Positions 8,884 through 17,361 of a stretch of 64,000 nucleotides of DNA are shown here, one piece after another (position 1 is the stretch's first letter; every line of letters starts with the position of its first letter). The DNA comes from JdFR-22 sp964534325 (GTDB lineage Archaea > Halobacteriota > Archaeoglobi > Archaeoglobales > Archaeoglobaceae): assembly GCA_964534325.1 (NCBI GenBank), contig CAZHOR010000005.1:1-64000 (forward strand). Reading direction: 5' to 3'. The notes beneath the pieces were generated by a model. That model had not been told where the DNA came from and did not search any database. It worked only from the letters and a program-made list of their open reading frames with translations. A program made the translations under genes and the position numbers.

Positions 8884-8889
8884 TCCTCT

Positions 8890-8899
8890 TCCCGTTTTT
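8890..8899 (+). terminator. T-run terminator after 5S rRNA
   Basis: A CCCG followed by six T residues starts a few bases after the 5S 3' end, typical of intrinsic archaeal termination at T tracts. The following 8900-9185 holds no gene. Confidence 0.5.
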
Positions 8900-9185
8900 T
8901 GGATACAATATTGATCTACTTTGTTCCTCTCATATGCGGCTCTTTTCATCATATCATCTACATGTTCTTCAAGTTGAATTATTCTTTAGTTATTGAATTA
9001 TTTTCAAAATAAAAAGAGACAGCTCGAATTTTGTACTCGATTTTTGATAATTTTTGAAATAGATTACGGGTTGATGTGGTAAACTCGTTATTAATAGGAA
9101 CTACACGCCTATAGAGAGTATTGTGTCCTTTAATAGCATAATCCTACCATAATACCTAAATAAAATAGATTTACGAGGAGGAATT

Positions 9186-10217
9186 ATGGTTTTCGATATT
9201 CTAGGGACAATAGCAATATCCAACTCGGAATACCCAGTGATAGAGCTGCTCATTGAGTTTTTAGTCGGTAATGCAGGCTTGTTTGCAATCTCATTGACTT
9301 CGCCAATAGCTCCCATTGGAGGGTTTCAATTGAGCAGTATCGTGATCGGAGAGTTGATGGCAGCGATATGCACTATTTGCATGGCATTGGAGGGCGTTAT
9401 AAACCGTAAAGGCGTATGGAGTACCAACGTATGGACAGGCAATCTCATTCGGATGACTGTAGCCACTATGGGACTTCTTTTCGTCATGGGATACAAAGGA
9501 ATCCTGGATGACATACCCTCATTATTGAACACCCACCTGTTCATCTGGTTGTTCTTGTCCACCATCATCTCCCTTTTTGTGGGAGAAGTCTCTTATCTGG
9601 AATCCATAAAAAGGTGTGAAGTCTCCAAATCACTTCCAGTTTCCTCAACCTATCCTCTGTTCGTAGCACTGTTTGCCATAGTATTTAGGGGAGAAGTATT
9701 CAATGTTAATATCCTCATAGGAAGCGTTCTTATCGTCATTGCTATCTATTTGATAACCGAGAGAAGAGGTTTGCAGGATTTCAGTATGGATGACATATCA
9801 GAAGTGTCAAAAGCGGGCATTCTTCTGGCTCTGGTGGCAGCCATGTGCTGGGCTACGAGTGTAACCATCATGGACCACCTGGTGGCCTACTTACCTGTAG
9901 AAGCTGTTGCCGGTATCAGATACCTCATAGCTGCTCTCATAACCTCAGCCATCATACCTGCTAAGGGCTTGAACCTCAATCACTATGCCCTGAAGATGCT
10001 GGGGATCGGAGGACTTCTAGCACTGGCTATAGGCAACTACGCTCTCATAGAAGCCATCGATCTGGCGGGACCGGTTAGAGCCACACCCATTGCTGCCACA
10101 TACCCCATAATTGCCGCCGTTCTGGCCAGACTTGCTTTAAAAGAGATCATAACACCCAAAAATCTGGCAGGAATTGGCTTATCGTTCGGAGGAGTTCTGC
10201 TGGTCATACTATCATGA
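9186..10217 (+). CDS. EamA/DMT-family transporter
   Basis: 343 residues with two EamA repeats. The second is clearest (about 205-340) and ends PIIAAVLARLALKEIITPKNLAGIGLSFGGVLLVI; the first lies at about 50-195. GAGGAGG 5 nt before the ATG fixes the start at 9186. The first 48 residues form an extra hydrophobic segment before the first typical EamA helix, longer than usual for the family. Drug/metabolite transporters export or import small metabolites; substrate unknown. Inner membrane, about ten helices. Confidence 0.88.
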   Translation: MVFDILGTIAISNSEYPVIELLIEFLVGNAGLFAISLTSPIAPIGGFQLSSIVIGELMAAICTICMALEGVINRKGVWSTNVWTGNLIRMTVATMGLLFVMGYKGILDDIPSLLNTHLFIWLFLSTIISLFVGEVSYLESIKRCEVSKSLPVSSTYPLFVALFAIVFRGEVFNVNILIGSVLIVIAIYLITERRGLQDFSMDDISEVSKAGILLALVAAMCWATSVTIMDHLVAYLPVEAVAGIRYLIAALITSAIIPAKGLNLNHYALKMLGIGGLLALAIGNYALIEAIDLAGPVRATPIAATYPIIAAVLARLALKEIITPKNLAGIGLSFGGVLLVILS

Positions 10218-10421
10218 ACTGAGAGAGCATATAGAAGCGATAAGAGATATTTGTTGCTAAAATCCACAAAGAAGTAACCAATTCAACAATAGCATTGAAA
10301 GGATGTATCGAGAACAATCCATAGAAAACAAAGCGATTAGGACGCAATATAAAGTAAAAAATAGAAGATAATATCAATAAAAATTGAAAATTGTTATATT
10401 CAGGTTATCTATACAATATTT

Positions 10422-10631
10422 ATGAATGGCAACGATGGAAATGAAATTATAGCGTTTATTACCCTTATCAGCATTATATTCTTTTCATTCGTTATTTTCT
10501 TTCCTCTTCTTCAACAGCGAATAAAGGAAATGGGATACCCAACTTCAGAAGTAAACTATCCGATTTTAGGAGTTCTTCTAATTGTCTTAGCTTTTGCTGT
10601 AATTATTATTTCCTTTCTTGGAAGAAGATGA
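10422..10631 (+). CDS. Small two-helix membrane protein
   Basis: 69 residues, two transmembrane helices (about 8-28 and 45-65) joined by a short loop, ending FLGRR. No clear ribosome-binding site, but a TATA-like tract lies about 25-35 nt upstream, consistent with a leaderless transcript. No family recognised. Confidence 0.45.
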   Translation: MNGNDGNEIIAFITLISIIFFSFVIFFPLLQQRIKEMGYPTSEVNYPILGVLLIVLAFAVIIISFLGRR

Positions 10632-10706
10632 TTTTGATGTTAGATTAATTTTTATTTTTATTTGCATATTTAGAAAAGTCTATAACCCTATTTTTTAAGT
10701 AAATTG

Positions 10707-10937
10707 ATGATGGAAATGAAATTCTGGGTAGTAAAACATATATCAGAATTCTTAATGTCGATTTTCTTTACTTTTCTTACTGCGATGTTACTCTTAATTT
10801 TTGGAGTCAATTTAGCTATGATTGCGGAAACATCGGCACTAAGAGGACCTTTGTTAGCCGTCATACTCATCACTATCTGGAGAGTTGGTTTATATTGCTC
10901 CCTCAGTGAGTTTATATCCTCATCTTCCTCGAGATAA
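10707..10937 (+). CDS. Possible small membrane protein
   Basis: 76 residues from ATG 10707 (or 10710). Hydrophobic segments at about 12-35 and 45-65 and a Ser-rich end. It overlaps the 3' end of the opposite-strand gene at 10912 by 26 nt. Its first bases share an exact 15-mer with the preceding small gene. No homology recognised; could be spurious. Confidence 0.33.
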   Translation: MMEMKFWVVKHISEFLMSIFFTFLTAMLLLIFGVNLAMIAETSALRGPLLAVILITIWRVGLYCSLSEFISSSSSR

Positions 10938-11430
10938 CTGTAAAAGTAAACCCAAACTGTGGAGGCAGTTTAATGAGTTTTGCTAAAATACTCATGGGTG
11001 ATAAAAACCATAATCCTTTACTAATAATCCAATACTCGCCCATAAACCAAAAGAATGGTATAAGCAACCCTAATGAGGTAATAGAATAAATTAAGTTTCC
11101 GATAACCGAAAGCAGAATAAAACTAAAGTTAAAAATAACAATACCCAACATTAAATCCAATTTTTTATTTTCAAAGTTTGAAATTATTTCTTTTTTGTCT
11201 TCCATTTTTGTTCTTGTAAGTGTCCTGAGGTTTATTACTGAATAGCCAAGTATACCGAAAAGCATGACTTCTAAAGGAATACTAAAAATTACATTCAAAA
11301 CTATTGTTAACAGACCGAGACTAATTAATGAGAAAAGTATTGATGAGATGAAAAATGTAGTAACTAGAACAGCCCAAGAGAATAATGCAATTTTTAGACT
11401 TTTTTGATTATATTTCTGCGAAATTTCCAT
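10912..11430 (-). CDS. Four-helix membrane protein of unknown function
   Basis: 172 residues. Two pairs of transmembrane helices (about 18-38, 42-65, 95-115, 118-140) separated by a charged loop (TRTKMEDKKEIISNFENKK). The two halves share the order helix, ISLGLL or TSLGLL, helix, so it may be an internal duplication (SLISLGLLTIV and SITSLGLLIPF). Not recognised. Confidence 0.55.
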   Translation of the reverse strand: MEISQKYNQKSLKIALFSWAVLVTTFFISSILFSLISLGLLTIVLNVIFSIPLEVMLFGILGYSVINLRTLTRTKMEDKKEIISNFENKKLDLMLGIVIFNFSFILLSVIGNLIYSITSLGLLIPFFWFMGEYWIISKGLWFLSPMSILAKLIKLPPQFGFTFTVISRKMRI

Positions 11431-11686
11431 TCTTATCTACCTTAGCTTTTAACTCTTCTACTGCATGTACTTATCATTAGTATCGAGATTTAAGCATTTT
11501 GTTATCTTTATCATTTTATATCTCTTTTTGTCTAAATAAATTATATAAAAACTCTCCCTTAATAGTAGACAAGTAGTTAATCTATCCTTCCAACCGACTT
11601 ACTAAATGATTTTACCGATTGTCATTATTGTTATCTTTGTTTTTTCCGAAATTTGTATTTAAACAATTGATTTTTAGGCTAATATA

Positions 11687-11926
11687 ATGGGTTACAAAAC
11701 TGCTTCAACCACCTTACCTGAAGAAAAACTCGCTGAATTGAAGAAAAAGACCGGAGAAGACACCAATAAAGAATCTCTGGCTAAAGCAGTTTATCATTAT
11801 CTCGCATGCCCTTATGTCGAGGAAGCCCAATGGAAGGGGTGGAGTGAAGACTCTGGCGAAAAGTCCAGAAGAGGGAGGAGGCCGTTCTATATAGAGAAAT
11901 ACTTCAAAGACGATCGCAAGAAATAG
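11687..11926 (+). CDS. Small DUF5371-like protein
   Basis: 79 residues. The core LPEEKLAELKKKTGE then NKESLAKAVYHYLACPY resembles the DUF5371 family of short archaeal proteins known mainly from methanogens; this is recalled, not searched. A basic C-terminus (KSRRGRRPFYIEKYFKDDRKK) may bind nucleic acid. Ribbon-helix-helix-like spacing is possible. Function unknown. Confidence 0.6.
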   Translation: MGYKTASTTLPEEKLAELKKKTGEDTNKESLAKAVYHYLACPYVEEAQWKGWSEDSGEKSRRGRRPFYIEKYFKDDRKK

Positions 11927-12006
11927 AAGTATGGTTATGATGACCAGAATAAAATAAGCTACTCTTTTCAAATATGTGAACCATTATTATGGCATCTGGA
12001 GAGTTA

Positions 12007-12231
12007 ATGATGAGTGAGCCGCAACAGGTTACATTGAAGAACATGTTAAGACTCGTGAGATGGAGTCGAGTAACGGTTTTCACTGGCCTATACCTCATAT
12101 TCGCCGGTGTTTTCACCGCTATGGCAGGTAACGCTATGGGAATAGACTCTATCGACTATGCTACTGCAGTAATCTTCACCGGATTTGGACTGTGCTTTAT
12201 CGGGCTTTTATGGATAAGCTTCAAAGGATAA
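12007..12231 (+). CDS. Small two-helix membrane protein
   Basis: About 75 residues if the ATG at 12007 is used; an in-frame ATG at 11989 adds six. Two transmembrane helices (about 22-42 and 52-72) with a positively charged N-terminal face (RLVRWSR). No recognised family. Confidence 0.5.
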   Translation: MMSEPQQVTLKNMLRLVRWSRVTVFTGLYLIFAGVFTAMAGNAMGIDSIDYATAVIFTGFGLCFIGLLWISFKG

Positions 12232-12305
12232 AAATACTCACACTCAGATTTCAGGTCTCAGATTTCCGTATTCCCGTTTTTCATGTTCATGTTTCAAACC
12301 TCAAG

Positions 12306-13436
12306 TCAGGCCTCATATCTTTCCAGGATCTCTTTAAAGGTATCCAGAACGACCTTTAAGTCCTCCTGTTCCACCATATAGGTGGATAACTTGAATTGTT
12401 TGGTCAGTCCAGGTTTGATTCCGTGGACCCTTTTCTTTTTCATTTCCTTGTAGAGAAAGTATCTGCCCTTTTTAGCTTTCTGGGATATGTTGTAGAGGTC
12501 TTCGGACTCGAAGAACATCAGATCATGGTTGTGGGGTTTATCACCCACCTGAACTATGCCCAGCTTATCCAATTCGGCAGAGAACCATCTTGCCTTTTCC
12601 ACTTCCCTATCCCACTGTCTTATCCTATCCTCCACGTGAGGGAAAGAGGCTATTAAGGTCATTACGGGGACTCCTCTTGCTGTGCAACCCAGGAACTCTA
12701 CTTCCTTAACCTTGTGTCTGGCGGATTTCCTCAAAAGCTGTGGTGAGTGATCTTCGCTGAGCCCCAAAACTCCAATAGGTCCTGCAGAAGCCATTGATTT
12801 GTGACCGCTACCCACAATGAAGTCTGCACCCAGCTCCTTCATGCTGACCGGCATCCTTCCCACCGCATAAGCACAGTTGAGGAGGAGAGGGACTTCATAC
12901 TCCTCACAGATCTGAGCTACCCTTTTAGCGTCAGGCAGGTTGCCGTAATTTCCGTCTGGATACGTCAGGATAGCCAGAACAACCCCTCCCTCTTTTTGGG
13001 CTTTCTCGATCGTCTGAGCATAATCCTCAGCATCTATCTTGAATTCGGGGTGTCCAGAATCGGGCACCTGAGCCACATTAAGTCCAGCTCTCTCTGCTGC
13101 TACGTGGGTAGAATAATGGGCGTTGGCGTCGGCAACGATCCAGCCGTCTCTCTGAGCTAAAGCATGCATGACCGCAAATTTCGCCTCTCTAGCCCCATTG
13201 GTCAATCTGGCGTGATCGCACCCCAGGAACTGAGGCAGCGTCTCGTGGACCAGGTCATAAATGGGGGGATTCTTGATCTCCTCCAGTCTGCCAGCGCAGA
13301 AATCGCATACGCTGTACCCATCTCCCCACTCTATCAGGGCTTTTCTGGCATCTTCAGTTAACTTCCCGCCCGTTTGCAGGGGGTCTATATTAATGAAATC
13401 CTTTGTCTTTCTGCTAATGAACCCCAAATTGGACAT
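12306..13436 (-). CDS. pscS: O-phosphoseryl-tRNA(Cys):Cys-tRNA(Cys) synthase (SepCysS)
   Basis: 376 residues, a fold-type I PLP enzyme. It converts Sep-tRNA(Cys), made by SepRS, to Cys-tRNA(Cys) and is the cysteine route in most methanogens and Archaeoglobus. The PLP lysine is Lys213 in GSGHKSMASAG. The three cysteines important for sulfur relay in studied enzymes are matched by Cys44, Cys47 and Cys251 (LGCTARG). Length fits the family. No SepRS (sepS), SepCysE or cysteinyl-tRNA synthetase gene is in the window. Monocistronic; convergent with the small membrane protein at 12007. Confidence 0.93.
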   Translation of the reverse strand: MSNLGFISRKTKDFINIDPLQTGGKLTEDARKALIEWGDGYSVCDFCAGRLEEIKNPPIYDLVHETLPQFLGCDHARLTNGAREAKFAVMHALAQRDGWIVADANAHYSTHVAAERAGLNVAQVPDSGHPEFKIDAEDYAQTIEKAQKEGGVVLAILTYPDGNYGNLPDAKRVAQICEEYEVPLLLNCAYAVGRMPVSMKELGADFIVGSGHKSMASAGPIGVLGLSEDHSPQLLRKSARHKVKEVEFLGCTARGVPVMTLIASFPHVEDRIRQWDREVEKARWFSAELDKLGIVQVGDKPHNHDLMFFESEDLYNISQKAKKGRYFLYKEMKKKRVHGIKPGLTKQFKLSTYMVEQEDLKVVLDTFKEILERYEA

Positions 13437-13599
13437 TAATGGCCATCACCAGAAATGGTTAATATGGTTTTCTGAGTTCAGTCCAATTTCCTTCAATCAA
13501 TCCACATCTTAACTGCTGAACTAAATTACATCCATTATTCGAAAAGTTTATTAACCATGTGTAACAATTTTATTACATATGAAAAGAGGTGTATAAAAG

Positions 13600-14145
13600 A
13601 TGAAAATGTGGAAAATACTGGGCATAGGATTAGTGTTACTGGCAATCATTGGTGCAGCATCAGCTCACTGGCAGCAAAACGAAACCAGCCAGATAGGTAC
13701 AGAAGAGACAGCCCAACAGGCAGAGGAACTGCTGGCGAATGCTGAGTTAGAAGAATTTCAGGGATATAGAACCGATACAGTCCATTACAGGATAGTCAGC
13801 GATGAAGAATACGTTGGTGTGTTATGGGAAAACGTCAGCCTTGATGAATTGAGTATTGGAGAGCCATACAGTGCAAGATGGGGAGTGAAAGTCCCACTCC
13901 TCTACAACGGTGAAACCGTGGGCCAACTGTTCGTTGACGGAACACCCGGAGGACAGGGCTGGCAAGATGGTAACGGATACTGCTGCGGAGCAGGAAATGC
14001 TGATGGGCAGACTCAAGGTCAAACTCACGGCCAAGGACCATATGGTCCTCACGGACAGTGCGATGGAACCGGTCAAAACACGGGTAACGCATACAGGCAC
14101 GGCGCACACGGTGCATACGGACACGGCGGCTTTAGAGCTAGCTGA
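13600..14145 (+). CDS. Secreted His/Gly-rich protein
   Basis: 181 residues. A signal peptide covers residues 1-22 (cleavage likely after ASA, before HWQQ). The middle (about 45-115) is a compact domain. The last 60 residues are rich in Gly, His, Gln and Asn with repeated GQ/HG units (HGQGPYGPHGQCDG, HGAHGAYGHGG) and a CC pair. A metal-binding or surface-exposed role is plausible. GAGGTG lies about 11 nt before the ATG. It is followed, 24 nt later, by a HTH regulator and a membrane coiled-coil protein in the same direction. Confidence 0.6.
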   Translation: MKMWKILGIGLVLLAIIGAASAHWQQNETSQIGTEETAQQAEELLANAELEEFQGYRTDTVHYRIVSDEEYVGVLWENVSLDELSIGEPYSARWGVKVPLLYNGETVGQLFVDGTPGGQGWQDGNGYCCGAGNADGQTQGQTHGQGPYGPHGQCDGTGQNTGNAYRHGAHGAYGHGGFRAS

Positions 14146-14169
14146 CTTAAATTTCCCATATTTTTTTAG

Positions 14170-14505
14170 ATGGGATTCCCATTAATCGAAAGAGATATGA
14201 AATCTAAAGCCAATCCAGAAGAGGTGAGTCTTCAAAAATTGGTGGATTTAGGGGATGCTGTATCCAATCCCTTGCGAATAAAGATCCTTAAGACCCTTCT
14301 GGAAAAGGAGTGGTATGTTTACGAGCTGGCCCAGGAATTGGGTATCTCGCGACAATTACTCTACCTGCACCTCAAGAAGCTGGAGAAAGCGGGTCTGGTG
14401 GAAAGTGATTTACGGCTGGAAGATAACAGGGCCAAAAAGTATTACTGGGCAACTGAGTTCAGTTATAAGATAGATAATGAGCGAATAAAGGAACTGGAGG
14501 TGTGA
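14170..14505 (+). CDS. ArsR-type winged-helix regulator
   Basis: 111 residues (an internal ATG at 14197 would give 102). Winged helix at about 25-100: SNPLRIKILKTLLEK, recognition helix GISRQLLYLHLKKLEKAGL, and a wing with EDNRAKKYYW. No metal-binding Cys pair, so not a classic metal sensor. Overlaps the start region of the next gene. Probably regulates its own operon with the secreted His-rich protein; inferred from position. Confidence 0.75.
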   Translation: MGFPLIERDMKSKANPEEVSLQKLVDLGDAVSNPLRIKILKTLLEKEWYVYELAQELGISRQLLYLHLKKLEKAGLVESDLRLEDNRAKKYYWATEFSYKIDNERIKELEV

Positions 14506-14507
14506 AT

Positions 14508-14720
14508 ATGCCGTGGGGCAGTATGATGTACGATCAAACAGAATTCTGGACCGGATTGATACTGGGATTCGGGATACTGGCAGTTATAATGCTTGTAGGA
14601 TTCTATTTTCTGCTGCAGAGCATTCAGAGTTTGAAAGATTCCTTGAGCAGAATGGAAAACAAAGTGGAGAATACGGAGAAAAGAGTAGAGGATATGGCCA
14701 AACAACTCGAAGAGATCTGA
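14508..14720 (+). CDS. Membrane-anchored coiled-coil small protein
   Basis: 70 residues from ATG 14508, preceded by GGAGGTG; a GTG at 14502 in frame is also possible and would overlap the upstream stop. One transmembrane helix (about 14-36, GLILGFGILAVIMLVGFYFLL) followed by a coiled coil (SLKDSLSRMENKVENTEKRVEDMAKQLEEI, two motifs). N-out or N-in topology unknown. Likely co-translated with the HTH gene. Confidence 0.6.
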   Translation: MPWGSMMYDQTEFWTGLILGFGILAVIMLVGFYFLLQSIQSLKDSLSRMENKVENTEKRVEDMAKQLEEI

Positions 14721-14815
14721 AGTAAGATTGAGGACCTCATTGACATGCTCAAATTTTTATTTTAATTAATTATATAGTAGTTATACTTATATACATCAAA
14801 ATCGGAGTTGTGGAG

Positions 14816-15808
14816 ATGCGATGCGCTCTATGCGGTAGGGAAAGTGAGGACACACTTTGCCCTGAGTGTTATGTAGAAAGGAGTGAATTGATCCATATTG
14901 ATAAGGTATCCCTATTACAGTGTCCTAAATGCGGTTATTTTAAGATATCAGGTAAATGGAGGAAAATGGATTTCATGGATGCCCTGGAGGAGGCGCTGAA
15001 GAGCCAGACCTCCTCACATCCCGAGCTTAAGGTGGATGAGGTTGCAGTGATAAATAAGGGTCATATGCTCCACGTCAAAGGCCATTTCAGGGGTCTACCC
15101 GTGGAGAGACAAAAAGAGATAAACCTCGATTATAGTAAGGAGCTGTGTCAGAGGTGCAGCCGGAAATCGGGAGGCTATTTCGAGTCCGTAATCCAGGTGA
15201 GAACTGAAGGAAGAAAACTGCTCCCGGAAGAAACGCAAGAAGTCTTCAAAATAGTGGAAAAAGAGATAGAGGCCGATGAGGAGAACCCCAAGTCCTTCGT
15301 ATCCAAAGTGGTGGAGAGGAAAGAAGGCATTGACTACTTCCTGGGCAGCAGAGAGATCGGCAGAAAGATATCCAAAGAGATCGCCCACGAGCTGGGAGGT
15401 AGAATAAAGGAGAGCAAGAAGACCTCAGGAAGGTCTGACGGCAAAGAGCTCTACAGATTCACTTTTCTGGTGAGGCTGCCCTCATTCAGAGAAGGTGACG
15501 TGGTAGTGGAAGTAGAAGATGATGATACCGAAACCCTTGCTATGGTCACCAACAAGCGATTGTGGAAGGCAATAACCGTTGATGGTGACTCCATCAATTT
15601 GAGAAATCCTAAAGTAGTGTTCAGCCCTGAAGAGCTGTATAAAGCTATTGTACTGAATGTCGATGAATCGGTGGCGGAAATACTCCATCCTGTGACCAAG
15701 GAGATGGTGATGGTGGAGAACCGCTGGGGGTTCAATACCGGTGATTCTGTCCTCCTTCTTGAGTACAGAGAATCATATTACGCCTTCCCTCAGGAGCTGT
15801 CAAGTTGA
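14816..15808 (+). CDS. NMD3-family protein
   Basis: 330 residues from ATG 14816 (a GTG at 14810 is an alternative). Two or three zinc-binding motifs at the N-terminus: C3-x2-C6 with C15-x2-C18, C36-x2-C39, and a later CQRC near 103. Eukaryotic NMD3 is the export adaptor of the large ribosomal subunit; the archaeal protein keeps the zinc-ribbon and OB/SH3-like parts and probably binds the 50S subunit. Its stop codon TGA overlaps the TTG start of the downstream taw2-like gene. Confidence 0.85.
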   Translation: MRCALCGRESEDTLCPECYVERSELIHIDKVSLLQCPKCGYFKISGKWRKMDFMDALEEALKSQTSSHPELKVDEVAVINKGHMLHVKGHFRGLPVERQKEINLDYSKELCQRCSRKSGGYFESVIQVRTEGRKLLPEETQEVFKIVEKEIEADEENPKSFVSKVVERKEGIDYFLGSREIGRKISKEIAHELGGRIKESKKTSGRSDGKELYRFTFLVRLPSFREGDVVVEVEDDDTETLAMVTNKRLWKAITVDGDSINLRNPKVVFSPEELYKAIVLNVDESVAEILHPVTKEMVMVENRWGFNTGDSVLLLEYRESYYAFPQELSS

Positions 15809-16803
15809 AAGCGATCAAAGCCCCTAAAGAGAACGCTGAAGAAATAAGGAGATACGCCGAGAAGATCAAGGCCAAGGATAAGAAGAGGCTTATTGTCCAG
15901 AAAGACGATTTTGTGGAGATCCCCATTTACGACGAATATGAGAGCTATTTTGACCATGAAATAGTGGAGCAGGAGAGCCCCCTGTTCGCCAAAGAATATG
16001 ACATGGCCAAAATACTAAGAAGGGAGATCCCCTCTGACCTGCATCCCTTCATACCCCGCAAATACAAGATAATAGGGGATATTATAATGATAAAAATGCC
16101 TCCCGAGCTGAGAGGATATAAAAACAGGATCGGGGAGATCCTTCTCAGCATCCATCCCCGGTGCAAGTCGGTTTGGGAGGATAAGGGGAAAAAAGGTATG
16201 TTGAGAAAGCCCGACGTAGAGCTCATCACTGGCGAAGGAAGTGAGACCATTCATCGTGAAGGTGGGTGTTACTTCAAGCTGGACGTCACTCAGGTGATGT
16301 TCAGTCCAGGGAATCTTGCTGAGAGGATGAGGGCAGGTCGAATGGTAAAAGAGGGAGAGGTAGTGGTGGACATGTTCGCCGGTATCGGCTACTTCTCCAT
16401 TCCCGCAGCGGTTCACAGCCACCCCATGAGGATCTACTCCATAGAGACGAACCCTCAATCCTACGCATACCTGCTGGAGAACATCCAGCTGAACAAAGCC
16501 GACAAGATAGTCCCTGTTCTGGGGGACTCCATGTTCATCACTCCCCAGGGAATAGCTGACAGGGTTTTCATGGGCCACATCAACAGCCATGAATTTTTGC
16601 CCGTGGCAGTGAGGGCCTTAAAGGAGAAAGGGTTCATCCATTACCACGAATCCACACCAGAAGCGGTGCTGGAGAGGCCCGTTGACAGGATCAAACAAGC
16701 TGCGGAGAATGAGGGTAAAAAGGCAAAAATAGAGAGATTCAGGAAGGTGAAGCATTACTCTCCCGGAGTTCTACACGTGGTAGTGGACGCATACATCTCC
16801 TGA
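15805..16803 (+). CDS. taw2: tRNA wyosine enzyme Taw2 (TYW2/Trm5 superfamily)
   Basis: 332 residues starting at TTG 15805, which overlaps the upstream TGA (TTGA). SAM-binding motif I is VDMFAGIGYFSIP (about 188-200); acidic motif SIETNP follows. The region where Trm5 has the catalytic NLP motif reads RVFMGHINSH, and IHYHE comes next; both fit Taw2, which transfers the aminocarboxypropyl group of SAM to imG-14 at position 37 of tRNA-Phe. A Trm5 assignment is the main alternative. Translational coupling to an NMD3 homologue links ribosome and tRNA maturation. Confidence 0.85.
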   Translation: MKAIKAPKENAEEIRRYAEKIKAKDKKRLIVQKDDFVEIPIYDEYESYFDHEIVEQESPLFAKEYDMAKILRREIPSDLHPFIPRKYKIIGDIIMIKMPPELRGYKNRIGEILLSIHPRCKSVWEDKGKKGMLRKPDVELITGEGSETIHREGGCYFKLDVTQVMFSPGNLAERMRAGRMVKEGEVVVDMFAGIGYFSIPAAVHSHPMRIYSIETNPQSYAYLLENIQLNKADKIVPVLGDSMFITPQGIADRVFMGHINSHEFLPVAVRALKEKGFIHYHESTPEAVLERPVDRIKQAAENEGKKAKIERFRKVKHYSPGVLHVVVDAYIS

Positions 16804-16930
16804 AACAACCTGCAACTATTATCTGGTCGATAAATCAACAACAAAAAGTGAACGAATAGGAATGAAGATTTTAATTTCGAGACCGAAATTTATTCATATT
16901 TTTAGAAATATAATATGTTAAGGGATTATA

Positions 16931-17326
16931 ATGGAGTCGGAAGAGGATAAGGGTTCACCTAACCTGTCTAGACTGGAGATCTCTATTTTGAGGAATCTTT
17001 ACAGGAACAGGAGCACCAAGAAGATCGCCAGAACTCTGAATGTAGACCATGAAACCGTAAAAGAAGCCCTTATGAACCTCTCCAGCAAGGGTTACGTCAA
17101 ATATCAGGTAGGAATCCTAAGGGACAGATATAAGCTAACCGAAGATGGTTTCAATACTCTCACGGAGAGAGACGCTTCTGTGAGGAGATCTGTAAATTCA
17201 AACACTCCTTTAAAAGAAGATGAACCCGTATTCAAAGAATATCGTCCCAAATTCCGGAAAGGAGAGAAAAAGGATGGGGAGAAAAAGAAAAGAAAACTCA
17301 TTAGAAAGCTCAAAAGAGAAGGATGA
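16931..17326 (+). CDS. Winged-helix protein with basic tail
   Basis: 131 residues. Residues 10-75 form a winged helix (ISILRNLYRNRSTKKIARTL, then DHETVKEALMNLSSKGYVK). The last 45 residues are strongly basic (KFRKGEKKDGEKKKRKLIRK). Probable DNA-binding protein; a TATA-like TTTATTCATATTT stands about 40 nt upstream. Target unknown. Confidence 0.7.
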   Translation: MESEEDKGSPNLSRLEISILRNLYRNRSTKKIARTLNVDHETVKEALMNLSSKGYVKYQVGILRDRYKLTEDGFNTLTERDASVRRSVNSNTPLKEDEPVFKEYRPKFRKGEKKDGEKKKRKLIRKLKREG

Positions 17327-17361
17327 GACTTTTCCGTTAAACAATTTTCTGCTAATTACGA

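Noticed and set aside
8760..8996. 78-codon frame over the 5S rRNA
   Set aside because: The sequence is a canonical 5S gene; the frame is incidental.
13822..14185. Three long overlapping frames (both strands) across the His/Gly-rich gene
   Set aside because: They are shadows of the repetitive GGN/CAN codons of the exported protein; no start signals or protein-like composition.
16015..16590. 191-codon reverse frame inside taw2
   Set aside because: Lies wholly in a well-supported gene, no ribosome-binding site, His/Val-rich antisense composition.
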